Positions 20,458 to 28,799 of a stretch of DNA of 64,000 bases are shown piece by piece. The stretch lies in assembly GCF_000696095.1 (NCBI RefSeq), contig NZ_BAYX01000001.1, positions 124,001 to 188,000 of the forward strand, read 5' to 3'. Each line of letters begins with the position of its first letter. The stretch's first letter is position 1. The position numbers and the translations under genes were made by a program. The notes below the pieces were generated by a model. It was not told the DNA's origin and did no database searches. It saw only the letters and a list, made by a program, of their open reading frames with translations. The DNA is from Rhizobium rhizogenes NBRC 13257. Its GTDB lineage: Bacteria > Pseudomonadota > Alphaproteobacteria > Rhizobiales > Rhizobiaceae.

Positions 20458-20482
20458 TACCGCAGCGCCTAGCTGCGGTTTT
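20458..20482 (+). terminator. Terminator-like hairpin (possible attenuator) ahead of petA
   Basis: ACCGCAGC (20459-20466) pairs perfectly with GCTGCGGT (20472-20479) around a five-base loop, followed by TTT and then G. The U-run is short, so termination may be partial. It lies 22 bases before the petA start, so it would act on the petABC transcript itself. Confidence 0.55.
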
Positions 20483-20503
20483 GCGGAAGAGGATGGTCCG
20501 GCT

Positions 20504-21082
20504 TTGAGCGAGCATACTACGACAAGTGAAACCACGGGCGAGCCAACTCGCCGAGATTTCCTTTATCTGACGACGGGCATGGCCGGCGCGGTCGGTGCCG
20601 TGGCTGTTGCTTGGCCGTTTATCGACCAGATGCGGCCGGATGCCTCGACCCTTGCCCTTGCTTCCATCGAAGTTGACGTGTCCAGCCTGGAGCCGGGCAT
20701 GTCTCTGACGGTGAAATGGCGCGGTAAGCCGGTCTTCATCCGCAACCGCACGCAAAAGGAAATCGACGACGGCAAGGGCGCACAGATTTCCGATCTGAAG
20801 GACCCGGTTGCCCGTAACGCCAATCTGCCGGCGGATGCGCAGGCGACCGATGTCGCGCGTTCGGCCGGTGACGGGAAGGAAAACTGGCTGGTCATGATCG
20901 GCGTCTGCACCCATCTCGGTTGCATACCGCTCGGTCAGGCAGGGGAATATGGCGGGTGGTTCTGTCCCTGTCACGGTTCGGTCTATGATACTGCCGGTCG
21001 CATCCGCCATGGGCCGGCGCCGCAGAACCTCGCCATTCCGCTATATGCGTTTACCGCAGAAAAAAAGATCAAGGTCGGTTGA
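20504..21082 (+). CDS. petA: Ubiquinol-cytochrome c reductase, Rieske iron-sulfur subunit
   Basis: The 192-residue protein has an N-terminal twin-arginine type anchor ([24 protein letters not shown]) and the Rieske [2Fe-2S] motifs CTHLGC and CPCHGS, with two Cys and two His ligands. It carries electrons from ubiquinol to cytochrome c1 on the periplasmic side of the bc1 complex. The start is TTG 20504: the upstream in-register options end in stops, and the frame gives the standard family N-terminus. It is first in petABC, 14 bases before petB. Confidence 0.96.
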   Translation: MSEHTTTSETTGEPTRRDFLYLTTGMAGAVGAVAVAWPFIDQMRPDASTLALASIEVDVSSLEPGMSLTVKWRGKPVFIRNRTQKEIDDGKGAQISDLKDPVARNANLPADAQATDVARSAGDGKENWLVMIGVCTHLGCIPLGQAGEYGGWFCPCHGSVYDTAGRIRHGPAPQNLAIPLYAFTAEKKIKVG

Positions 21083-21096
21083 GGGGGAACTGAATC

Positions 21097-22371
21097 ATGA
21101 GTGGTCATTCGTCTTACGAGCCATCGACAGGGCTCGAAAAATGGGTCGACGCGCGGTTGCCGCTGCCGCGCATGGTCTATGACAGTTTCATTGCCTATCC
21201 GGTCCCGCGCAATCTGAACTATGCCTATACGTTCGGCGCCATGCTGGCCGTGATGCTCATTCTGCAAATCCTGACCGGCGTCGTTCTTGCCATGCATTAT
21301 GCGGCGGACACGACCGTCGCCTTCAACTCCGTCGAAAAGATTGTGCGAGACGTCAACCACGGTTGGCTGCTGCGCTATATGCACGCCAATGGCGCTTCCT
21401 TCTTCTTCGTCGCGGTCTATCTCCACATCGCCCGTGGCCTCTATTACGGCTCCTACAAGGCGCCGCGCGAGATCCTCTGGATCCTCGGCGTGATCATCTA
21501 TCTCCTGATGATGGCAACGGCCTTCATGGGCTACGTTCTGCCCTGGGGCCAGATGTCCTTCTGGGGGGCGACCGTCATCACCGGCTTCTTCTCGGCCTTT
21601 CCCTGGGTCGGCGACTGGATCCAGACCTTCCTGCTCGGCGGCTTCGCCGTCGACGATCCGACGCTCAATCGCTTCTTCTCGTTGCACTATCTGCTGCCGT
21701 TCATGATCGCCGGTGTGGTTATCCTGCACATCTGGGCGCTGCATGTGACCGGTCAGACGAACCCGACCGGCGTCGAAGTCAAGCTGAAGACCGATACCGT
21801 ACCCTTCACGCCCTATGCGACGCTGAAGGATGCGCTCGGCGTTTCCATCTTCCTGCTGGTATTCGCTTATTTCGTCTTCTATCTGCCGAACTTCCTTGGC
21901 CACGCCGACAACTACATTCCGGCCAATCCGCTGAAGACGCCGGCTCACATCGTTCCGGAATGGTACTTCCTGCCGTTCTACGCGATGCTGCGCTCGATCA
22001 CCTTCAACATCGGCCCGATCGACTCCAAGCTCGGCGGCGTTCTGACGATGTTCGGCGCGATCATCGTGCTGTTCTTCCTGCCCTGGCTGGATACGTCGAA
22101 GATCCGCTCGGCGGTCTATCGTCCCTGGTACAAGCTGTTCTTCTGGCTGTTCGTCGCCGATGCCGTTCTGCTCGGCTGGCTCGGTTCGCAGCCGGCGGAA
22201 GGCAGTTTCGTCGTGATCTCGCAGTTCGCGACGCTGTTCTACTTCCTGTTCTTCCTCGTCGCCATGCCGGTTCTCGGTCTGGTCGAAACACCGAGGCGCA
22301 TTCCAAATTCGATTACGGAGGCGGTCCTTGAGAAGCAGAACGGCAAGACAGCCGTTCCGGCTCAAGCGTAA
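21097..22371 (+). CDS. petB: Cytochrome b subunit of the bc1 complex
   Basis: The 424-residue integral membrane protein holds the two b haems. It shows the Qo-site PEWY motif ([12 protein letters not shown]), paired His-containing helices ([20 protein letters not shown] and [13 protein letters not shown]) and about eight transmembrane segments. It is a separate gene, not fused to cytochrome c1 as in the fbcH genes of Bradyrhizobium. It is separated from petA and petC by about 15 bases each, and all three are surely one transcript. Confidence 0.98.
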   Translation: MSGHSSYEPSTGLEKWVDARLPLPRMVYDSFIAYPVPRNLNYAYTFGAMLAVMLILQILTGVVLAMHYAADTTVAFNSVEKIVRDVNHGWLLRYMHANGASFFFVAVYLHIARGLYYGSYKAPREILWILGVIIYLLMMATAFMGYVLPWGQMSFWGATVITGFFSAFPWVGDWIQTFLLGGFAVDDPTLNRFFSLHYLLPFMIAGVVILHIWALHVTGQTNPTGVEVKLKTDTVPFTPYATLKDALGVSIFLLVFAYFVFYLPNFLGHADNYIPANPLKTPAHIVPEWYFLPFYAMLRSITFNIGPIDSKLGGVLTMFGAIIVLFFLPWLDTSKIRSAVYRPWYKLFFWLFVADAVLLGWLGSQPAEGSFVVISQFATLFYFLFFLVAMPVLGLVETPRRIPNSITEAVLEKQNGKTAVPAQA

Positions 22372-22386
22372 CCGGGGAAGAGAACA

Positions 22387-23253
22387 ATGAAAAAGCTTGT
22401 TGCCGGCCTTCTGTCGCTCGCACTCATCGGTGGCTTCGCCACGGTTGCCGCCGTTGCCGCGGAAACCAAGCCCGCCGCCGAAGAAGCGACCCCGCACTAC
22501 CCGCTCAAGGAGCCGAGGACCCAGCATTGGACCTTCTCCGGCCCCTTCGGCTATTACGACAAGGCGCAGCTCCAGCGTGGCCTCAAGGTCTACACGGAAG
22601 TCTGTTCCGCCTGCCATTCGATGAAGCTGGTGGCTTTCCGCACGCTGGGTGAACTCGGCTATTCGGAAGCGCAGGTGAAGACCTTCGCGGCGAACTACGA
22701 AGTGCAGGACGGCCCGAATCCCCAGGGCGAGATGTTTACGCGCAAAGCGCTTCCGTCCGACCATTTCCCGTCGCCGTTCCCGAACGACGAAGCGGCAGCC
22801 GCCTCGAACAACGGCGCCGTGCCGCCGGACATGTCGCTGCTTGCCAAGGCGCGTGAAATCGAGCGCGGTTTCCCGCAGTTCATCTTCGACATCTTCACGC
22901 AGTATCAGGAAGGCGGCCCGGATTATATCTACTCGCTGCTGACCGGCTACGAGGAGCCGCCGGCTGGCTTCCAGGTTGCGCAGAATTCGCACTATAATCC
23001 GTATTTCGATGCGGCCGCGACCTTCGCCATGCCGAAGCCGCTCTCCGACGGTCAGGTCACCTATGACGATGGCTCGCCGCAGACGGTCGATCAGTATTCG
23101 CACGATGTTTCCGCCTTCCTGATGTGGGCCGCGGAGCCGCATCTGGAGGAGCGCAAGCACCTTGGCTTCATGGTCATCATATTCCTGCTGATCTTCTCGA
23201 CGCTGATCTATCTCACCAAGCGGTCGGTCTATGCCAAGGCTGGCGCTCACTAG
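22387..23253 (+). CDS. petC: Cytochrome c1 subunit of the bc1 complex
   Basis: The 288-residue protein has a Sec signal peptide (MKKLVAGLLSLALIGGFATVAAVAAE), the haem c attachment motif CSACH followed by SMK, a likely Met axial ligand in FAMPKPLSDGQ, and a C-terminal membrane anchor (HLGFMVIIFLLIFSTLIYLTKR written in part: LIFSTLIYLTKRSVYAK). It accepts electrons from the Rieske protein and passes them to soluble or membrane cytochrome c. It is the last gene of petABC, followed by a strong terminator. Confidence 0.97.
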   Translation: MKKLVAGLLSLALIGGFATVAAVAAETKPAAEEATPHYPLKEPRTQHWTFSGPFGYYDKAQLQRGLKVYTEVCSACHSMKLVAFRTLGELGYSEAQVKTFAANYEVQDGPNPQGEMFTRKALPSDHFPSPFPNDEAAAASNNGAVPPDMSLLAKAREIERGFPQFIFDIFTQYQEGGPDYIYSLLTGYEEPPAGFQVAQNSHYNPYFDAAATFAMPKPLSDGQVTYDDGSPQTVDQYSHDVSAFLMWAAEPHLEERKHLGFMVIIFLLIFSTLIYLTKRSVYAKAGAH

Positions 23254-23271
23254 GCAGTTCGGCCCTGCAAT

Positions 23272-23308
23272 CAACAAAAGGCGGCCCGTTGTGGTCGCCT
23301 TTTTTGTT
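23272..23308 (+). terminator. Strong terminator after petC
   Basis: CAACAAAAGGCGGCC (23272-23286) pairs with GGTCGCC plus TTTTTTGTTG (to about 23308), giving a long stem with a U-run inside its 3' arm. It separates petABC from apt. Confidence 0.9.
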
Positions 23309-23373
23309 GGTATCGCGCACGCGTCTTGCTAGGGTGCTGCCGGCCCTATCTTAGCCTGAGAGTACATATTTCC

Positions 23374-23916
23374 ATGAAGACCATTGCTTCGGAGCTTGCC
23401 GCCAGCATCCGCTCCATCCCGGACTATCCCAAGCCCGGTATCATCTTCCGCGACATCACCACGATGCTTGGCGACGCCAAGGCGTTTCGCCGTGCCGTTG
23501 ATGCGCTAGTGCAGCCCTATGCCGGCACCAAGATCGACAAGGTCGCCGGCATGGAGGCCCGCGGCTTCATTCTGGGCGGCGCAGTGGCGCATCAGCTGTC
23601 GGCCGGTTTCGTGCCGATCCGCAAGAAGGGCAAACTGCCGCATGATATCGTGCGTATCGCCTACAGCCTCGAATATGGTGTCGACGAGATGGAGATGCAC
23701 CGTGACGCGGTGAACCCCGGCGAAAAGGTGATCCTGGTCGACGACCTGATCGCGACGGGCGGCACCGCGGTTGGCGCCACCCAGTTGCTGCGCCAGATCG
23801 GCGCGGAAGTTGTCGCCGCCTGCTTCGTCATCGACCTGCCGGATCTCGGCGGCCGCAAGAAGCTGGAAGCACTCGATGTGCCGGTCCACACACTGGTGGA
23901 ATTCAGCGGGCATTGA
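23374..23916 (+). CDS. apt: Adenine phosphoribosyltransferase
   Basis: The 180-residue protein has the full Apt pattern: [19 protein letters not shown] near the N-terminus, [12 protein letters not shown], and the PRPP-binding loop [14 protein letters not shown] (residues about 118-131). It salvages adenine to AMP using PRPP. I chose ATG 23374 ([14 protein letters not shown]) to match the family; the frame extends 16 codons upstream into the petC terminator region without a ribosome binding site. Confidence 0.97.
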   Translation: MKTIASELAASIRSIPDYPKPGIIFRDITTMLGDAKAFRRAVDALVQPYAGTKIDKVAGMEARGFILGGAVAHQLSAGFVPIRKKGKLPHDIVRIAYSLEYGVDEMEMHRDAVNPGEKVILVDDLIATGGTAVGATQLLRQIGAEVVAACFVIDLPDLGGRKKLEALDVPVHTLVEFSGH

Positions 23917-23949
23917 TGGAAAGACCTTCTGCCCAATGGAGAGAAGGCA

Positions 23950-24417
23950 TCACTCAAACTCCAGAACAGTGCTCTCGAAGCGTATCACCGGTACGCCATG
24001 CTGGTTGGTTCCGTCGCAGAGGATGGTGTTGAGCGTCCAGCCCGAGCGTGACGCCAGGGGGCGGCTGGAAAGCAGGGTGACGCCGTAGGTGACGGTGTCA
24101 CCGGCAAAGACGGGGCGAAGCCACTGCAGCTTCTGGAAACCGGCCGAGGGACCGAGTTTGGGCGGCTTTCCGCCCTCGGCAATCAGGCGGGCGGTTTCGC
24201 CTTTCCAATAGTCGATGAAGGTCCTCATCCAGGCTGCACAGGTGTGCCAACCGGAAGCGCAGAGGCCGCCGAATAGCGTCTCCTTGGCTGCTTCCGCGTC
24301 CATATGGAAAATCTGCGGGTCGAAGCGCGAGGCGAAGTGGACGATGTTTTCAGCCGTAAACGTATGGCTGCCGATCTCGGCCCGTTCGCCGGTGGGATAG
24401 AGCTCCATCATCTTCAT
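23950..24417 (-). CDS. MaoC-like dehydratase/hydratase (second of pair)
   Basis: The 155-residue hotdog-fold protein has the hydratase active-site region FASRFDPQIFHMDAEAAKET, in which the Asp and His of the R-hydratase motif are kept, and GLCASGWHTCA before the second half. The family hydrates or dehydrates enoyl-CoA-type substrates. Its start overlaps the stop of the neighbouring MaoC gene (ATGA, 24414-24417). Two similar proteins made from coupled genes suggest a heterodimer or tandem-hotdog-like pair. Confidence 0.88.
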   Translation of the reverse strand: MKMMELYPTGERAEIGSHTFTAENIVHFASRFDPQIFHMDAEAAKETLFGGLCASGWHTCAAWMRTFIDYWKGETARLIAEGGKPPKLGPSAGFQKLQWLRPVFAGDTVTYGVTLLSSRPLASRSGWTLNTILCDGTNQHGVPVIRFESTVLEFE

Positions 24418-24878
24418 GGCGAGACCTCCACAGGCGAGCGCATGCGGATCATGGTGGCGTTCTCGCCGAGGCAGACGAGTTCGTCGTGCTGGTTTTTCAC
24501 TTCATGCCGGAACTTGACGATGCCGAGGCCAGGGCGAGAGCGCATGGCACGGGATTCGAGCACAATTGAACGGCCGGAAAGTGTGTCGCCCGCGAGAACG
24601 GGCTTTTTCCAGTCCATGAAGTCGATGCCCGGCGCACCTTCGGATTCGGTGTTAAGCAGATAGCTGTCGCACATCATCCGCATGAACATTGCCGATGTGT
24701 GCCAGCCGGAGGCGGCAAGCCCACCCAGGATACTGGCCCGGCCGGCGGCTTCATCGAGATGCATCGGCTGCGGGTCGAACTCGCTTGCGAATTCAATGAT
24801 TTCCTCGGCCGTCACATGCTTCGGCCCAAGCGGAAACATCTGTCCCGGCTGAAAATCCTCATAGGTCAGTTTCGCCAT
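24414..24878 (-). CDS. MaoC-like dehydratase/hydratase (first of pair)
   Basis: The 154-residue hotdog protein is homologous to its partner: FASEFDPQPMHLDEAAGRAS carries the conserved Asp and His, followed by GLAASGWHTSAMFMR. I chose ATG 24876-24878 (MAKLTYEDFQPGQMF), which begins at the family N-terminus; AAGGAGG lies about 12 bases upstream. The longer frame adds 46 residues without support. The substrate is unknown and no CoA-ligase or thiolase is nearby. Confidence 0.88.
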   Translation of the reverse strand: MAKLTYEDFQPGQMFPLGPKHVTAEEIIEFASEFDPQPMHLDEAAGRASILGGLAASGWHTSAMFMRMMCDSYLLNTESEGAPGIDFMDWKKPVLAGDTLSGRSIVLESRAMRSRPGLGIVKFRHEVKNQHDELVCLGENATMIRMRSPVEVSP

Positions 24879-25088
24879 ATCCGTCAGCAGCCTCCTTATT
24901 CCTCCCGAGCGCAATCGCATGGCGGGCGGGAGTGGCGCAAGTATTTTCGTGACGGGGAAGGACGTGCGGCCCTTGGCTGCGCCTTGGTGATCGGTGCTGG
25001 CTGGTCGCATCTGCACCGCGCAACCGTCCGACGGCCACGCAGGGAAGACTGCCGGCGCTCAGGTGAGGGCCGGCAATCTCTTTATGTC

Positions 25089-26192
25089 TTAGGCATTGAA
25101 GAGGAAGTTGAGGACGTCGCCGTCCTGGACGACATATTCCTTGCCTTCGGAGCGCATCTTGCCGTTTTCCTTGGCGCCGACTTCGCCCTTGAAGGCGATG
25201 TAATCGCTATAGGCGATGGTTTGGGCGCGGATGAAGCCGCGTTCGAAATCGGAATGGATGACGCCGGCCGCCTGCGGGGCCTTGGTGCCTTCCTCGATCG
25301 TCCAGGCGCGCGTTTCCTTCGGGCCGACGGTGAAATAGGTGATGAGATGCAGCAGCTTGTAGCCGGCGCGGATCAGCTGGTCGAGGCCGGCTTCCTTGAG
25401 ACCGAGTTCGGAGAGGAACTCCATGGCTTCGTCTGCGGGCAGCTGCGCCACCTCCGCTTCGATGGCGGCGGAGATGATCACTACTTCGGAATTCTGCTCC
25501 TTCGCCATGGCGGCGACGGCGGCTGTATGCTCATTGCCGGCAACGGCATCGGCTTCGGCGACGTTGCAGACATAGAGCACGGGATGCGAGGTCAGAAGGT
25601 TCAGGCTCTTGAGGATACGGAGCTCCTCGTCGTCGAGCTTCGACAGCAAGGTGCGAACCGGCTTGCCTTCGTTCAACAGCTTGAGCGAGGCTTCCATCAG
25701 CGGCAGCATCGCCATGGATTCCTTGTCTTTGCCGGTGGCGCGCTTGCGCGTCTGCTCGGTGCGGCGCTCCAGGCTCTCGAGATCGGAGAGCATCAGCTCG
25801 GTCTCGATGGTCTCGGCGTCGGCAACCGGATTGATGCGACCTTCGACATGGGTGATGTCGCTGTCTTCGAAGCAGCGCAGCACATGCACGATTGCATCGA
25901 CTTCGCGAATGTTGGCAAGGAACTGGTTGCCCAGGCCTTCGCCCTTCGATGCGCCGCGCACCAGGCCGGCAATATCGACGAAGGAGATGCGCGTCGGGAT
26001 CAGTTCTTTCGACTTGGCGATTTGGGCAAGCTGCTCCATACGCGGATCGGGAACCGCCACTTCACCCGTGTTCGGCTCGATCGTGCAGAACGGATAATTC
26101 GCCGCCTGCGCCGCCGCCGTCTTGGTCAGCGCGTTGAACAGAGTGGACTTGCCGACGTTCGGCAGCCCGACGATACCGCATTTGAAACCCAT
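25089..26192 (-). CDS. ychF: Redox-regulated ATPase YchF (Obg family)
   Basis: The 367-residue protein has G1 GLPNVGKST, switch/G3 ISFVDIAGLVRGASKGEGLG, and NVAEAD in place of the NKxD guanine motif, which is why YchF prefers ATP. A coiled-coil middle (ESLERRTEQTRKRATG) and a C-terminal TGS domain (GTKAPQAAGVIHSDFERGFI) follow. It binds ribosomes and modulates stress responses in other bacteria. The ATG at 26190-26192 matches the family start; the 46-residue upstream extension is not conserved in type. Confidence 0.96.
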   Translation of the reverse strand: MGFKCGIVGLPNVGKSTLFNALTKTAAAQAANYPFCTIEPNTGEVAVPDPRMEQLAQIAKSKELIPTRISFVDIAGLVRGASKGEGLGNQFLANIREVDAIVHVLRCFEDSDITHVEGRINPVADAETIETELMLSDLESLERRTEQTRKRATGKDKESMAMLPLMEASLKLLNEGKPVRTLLSKLDDEELRILKSLNLLTSHPVLYVCNVAEADAVAGNEHTAAVAAMAKEQNSEVVIISAAIEAEVAQLPADEAMEFLSELGLKEAGLDQLIRAGYKLLHLITYFTVGPKETRAWTIEEGTKAPQAAGVIHSDFERGFIRAQTIAYSDYIAFKGEVGAKENGKMRSEGKEYVVQDGDVLNFLFNA

Positions 26193-26450
26193 GGCACCTT
26201 GTCCATATCTTGAAATCTTTGCAGTGCGTATGGGGGAAGGGCCGTTGCTGGTCAAGTCTTGCAGGGGAAAAGCGCTGTTTTTCTGCGGTGGATCGTGCTT
26301 GGACGCCGTTGCCGTCCTCTTCCTGCTCACGGTCGATTGATCCGAACGGCTATCGCGAGGCCATCGTCTTGCTTGAATGGCCGGTTGCGGTGCGGTATAA
26401 ACCTGTTATCAGCGACAAGCCCTTTTCCCCTGTCATCAACGGTGACTCCG

Positions 26451-26762
26451 ATGAGTGACAATGATGTTGTCCTAAAACCGAAGACCAAGACGAAGCCCAA
26501 GGTCGAGCGGCCGAAGCTCTATAAGATTATTCTCGTCAACGACGATTACACGCCGCGCGAATTCGTCATCATGGTGCTGCAAGCTGTCTTCCGCATGAGC
26601 GAGGAGGCCGGTTATCGTGTGATGATGACTGCGCATAAGCTTGGCAGCTGTGTGGTGATGGTCTGTGCGCGGGACATTGCCGAGACCAAGGCGCAGGAAG
26701 CCATCGATCTGGCGAAAAGCGCCGATTTCCCGTTGATGTTCACCACCGAGCCAGAAGAATAG
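26451..26762 (+). CDS. clpS: ATP-dependent Clp protease adaptor ClpS (ClpS2-like)
   Basis: The 103-residue N-end-rule adaptor has a lysine-rich flexible lead (LKPKTKTKPKVERPKLYKI), then the ClpS core VNDDYTPREFVIMVLQAVF, with DD and the N-degron pocket, and MTAHKLGSCVVMVC. It delivers proteins with destabilising N-terminal residues to ClpAP. clpA is not adjacent. The sequence resembles the solitary ClpS2 of Agrobacterium (for example the LMFTTEPEE tail) more than the clpA-linked ClpS1. ATG 26451 matches the family; the longer frame is spurious. Confidence 0.93.
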   Translation: MSDNDVVLKPKTKTKPKVERPKLYKIILVNDDYTPREFVIMVLQAVFRMSEEAGYRVMMTAHKLGSCVVMVCARDIAETKAQEAIDLAKSADFPLMFTTEPEE

Positions 26763-26783
26763 AATTTCGGAGGAGGACGACGG

Positions 26784-27260
26784 TCAGCCTGCAATAGGAC
26801 GGCGGATCTGGAAGCCGGTCTTGTCCTGCGAGAAGCCGCAATTGGCATAGAAGCGCAATGTTGCGGGTGTCTTCGAGCCGGTGAGCAGCATCACCTTGTA
26901 GCAATTCTTCTCCCAGGCCGTTGCGATGGCCTTATGGATCAACGCCCGGGCGTGACCGCGCTGGCGATGGTCGGCATGGGTGACGACATTCTCGATCAGC
27001 GCATAGGGTGCGCCGCCGCGTGTCAGGTTGGGGGTGATGACCAGGGTGACGGAGGAGATGGCAAGGTCGCCGACGAAGGCAGCGAAGATCGTCATTCCAG
27101 GGTGTTGCAGGATCTCGGCAAAGCGGCTTTCGGCCAACGCCGGTTCCAGCTCCGGATCGCCGTGATTAAGGTGCCGGTAGAGCGCGAGAAGGGTGGGGAG
27201 ATCGCCGGCGGCAGCCGGACGGATCACCACCGTGTCGCTGCCGTTTGCGGCTTCCGCCAT
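26784..27260 (-). CDS. GNAT family N-acetyltransferase
   Basis: This is a 158-residue GNAT protein with the acetyl-CoA-binding motif A (ENVVTHADHRQRGHARALIHKAIATAW, R/Q-x-x-G-x-A type) and a motif B region (RFYANCGFSQDKTGF). The acceptor substrate is not predictable. It starts one base past the pth stop, so pth and this gene are almost certainly one transcript. Confidence 0.88.
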   Translation of the reverse strand: MAEAANGSDTVVIRPAAAGDLPTLLALYRHLNHGDPELEPALAESRFAEILQHPGMTIFAAFVGDLAISSVTLVITPNLTRGGAPYALIENVVTHADHRQRGHARALIHKAIATAWEKNCYKVMLLTGSKTPATLRFYANCGFSQDKTGFQIRRPIAG

Positions 27261-27261
27261 A

Positions 27262-27978
27262 TCAATCGTCCTTCTTGCCGAACATTCTCTTCAGCATCTC
27301 AGCCATCGGACCGCTCTCGGGCATGCGCGGCTGATTGTGGTTGCGGGCCTGATGAATGTGCGATTTGGCGACAGTCTTTTTTTCCGGCTTCGGCGCTGGT
27401 TCCTCCGTCTTGCCGCCCAGCGCTAGCGCAATCTTGTTCATCAGCTGCGAATCCTCGCCGCGCACCAGCATGTCGGCATTGTCGGCGAGTGCGTCGAACA
27501 GCGGCTCCAGCCAATCGCGATCAACCTTGGCGAAGTCGCCGAGCACATGGTTCTGCACCAGCTCCTTGACGCCGGGATGGCCGATGCCGAGGCGCAGCCG
27601 CCGGTATTCGCGGCCGCAATGGGCATCGATCGACTTGATGCCGTTGTGGCCGCCATGGCCGCCGCCGGTCTTCAGCCGCGCCTTGGCGGCCGGCAGGTCG
27701 AGTTCGTCATAGATGACGACGAGGTCGGACGGCTCAAGCTTGTAGAAGCGCATGGCCTCGCCGACGGATTCGCCGGAGAGGTTCATGAAGGTCTGCGGCT
27801 TGATCAGCAGGACTTTCTGGCCGCCGAGTTCGCCTTCGGAAATCTCCGCCCTGAATTTCTTCGCCCAGGGTGAAAAGCTGTGGCGACGGTGGATCGCATC
27901 CACGGCCATGAAGCCGATATTGTGACGGTTGCCCTGATATTTGGCGCCGGGATTGCCGAGGCCCACGATGAGAAGCAT
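27262..27978 (-). CDS. pth: Peptidyl-tRNA hydrolase
   Basis: The 238-residue protein releases peptides from peptidyl-tRNA that dropped off ribosomes. Catalytic residues are visible: Asn and His in [16 protein letters not shown], then FMNLSGESV and the Asp in [11 protein letters not shown]. The C-terminus runs about 45 residues beyond the usual 190 (proline/lysine-rich, ending [11 protein letters not shown]); I believe this is common in rhizobia. ATG 27976-27978 ([11 protein letters not shown]) is the family start; the frame upstream is not conserved. Confidence 0.96.
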   Translation of the reverse strand: MLLIVGLGNPGAKYQGNRHNIGFMAVDAIHRRHSFSPWAKKFRAEISEGELGGQKVLLIKPQTFMNLSGESVGEAMRFYKLEPSDLVVIYDELDLPAAKARLKTGGGHGGHNGIKSIDAHCGREYRRLRLGIGHPGVKELVQNHVLGDFAKVDRDWLEPLFDALADNADMLVRGEDSQLMNKIALALGGKTEEPAPKPEKKTVAKSHIHQARNHNQPRMPESGPMAEMLKRMFGKKDD

Positions 27979-28053
27979 GCGCTTCGCCCTTTGGAAAATG
28001 CCGATGCCCTTCACGACAAGGAATTGACGGCAAAGTCAAGGCGGGACCTCTCG

Positions 28054-28785
28054 TCAGTCTCCGAGGTGCAGGCCGTATTTCAGGAATATCCGTTTCTGCG
28101 TGCCGTCGGCAATCAAGCTGTCGAGCGCTGTCTGCATCCTCTTCAGCAGATCGTCCGGAAAATCCTTCTGGCAGGCGATGCCCATGGGCTGCGCGGAGAG
28201 CACGGTTACCTTTTCGACGGCGTTGCCTTCTTTCCTCAATTTGTCGAAATAGCTTTCAGAGATCGGCATCAGGTCGATGCGGTCGCTCATCAGCTTCTTC
28301 AGCGTCGCTCTGAAGTCGCTGGCGACATCGATCCGTGGGAAATTGGCCTGCCGCAAGGCGGCCTCGGTGTAGTCCTCCCGCCATGTGCCGACGGTATACT
28401 TCCGTGCCTCATCGAGCGTGGCGGCGACGACGCTGGATCCAGTGTGTTTGATCAGGATGTTGCGGTCGACCAGCAGCGGCTGGACCCATTTGAATAGCTT
28501 GTCGCGTTCTTCATTGTGGGCAGTGGCGAAGACGCAGGTCATCGGTACTGTCTGCGCCTGGGAATAGGCTCGCGCCCACGGCATGACCTCGATCGAATAA
28601 TCGACGCCGATATCGGCCATCACCTTGCGCACCTGCTCGACGGTCGCGCCCACGGCAATCTTGCCATCGCGGTAATTGAAGGGCGGATATTCTTCCGTGG
28701 TGAAGGCGACCGTTTCTGCTCGGGCCACGGAGAGAAGGCTATAGGAGGAGAGGCTGAGAAGGACGAGGAGAAGCAGTTTCCGCAT
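28054..28785 (-). CDS. Periplasmic solute-binding protein (transporter substrate-binding family)
   Basis: The 243-residue exported protein has a signal peptide (MRKLLLLVLLSLSSYSLLSVARA) and the family opening TVAFTTEEYPPFNYRDGK. Later MPWARAYSQAQ and KYTVGTWREDYTEAAL match the bacterial SBP family 3. No ABC permease or ATPase is nearby. It starts 14 bases after the stop of the GGDEF-EAL gene, so it is probably co-transcribed with it and may supply a ligand-sensing partner rather than serve uptake (inference). Confidence 0.85.
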   Translation of the reverse strand: MRKLLLLVLLSLSSYSLLSVARAETVAFTTEEYPPFNYRDGKIAVGATVEQVRKVMADIGVDYSIEVMPWARAYSQAQTVPMTCVFATAHNEERDKLFKWVQPLLVDRNILIKHTGSSVVAATLDEARKYTVGTWREDYTEAALRQANFPRIDVASDFRATLKKLMSDRIDLMPISESYFDKLRKEGNAVEKVTVLSAQPMGIACQKDFPDDLLKRMQTALDSLIADGTQKRIFLKYGLHLGD

Positions 28786-28799
28786 GTGGTTTCCCGCCT

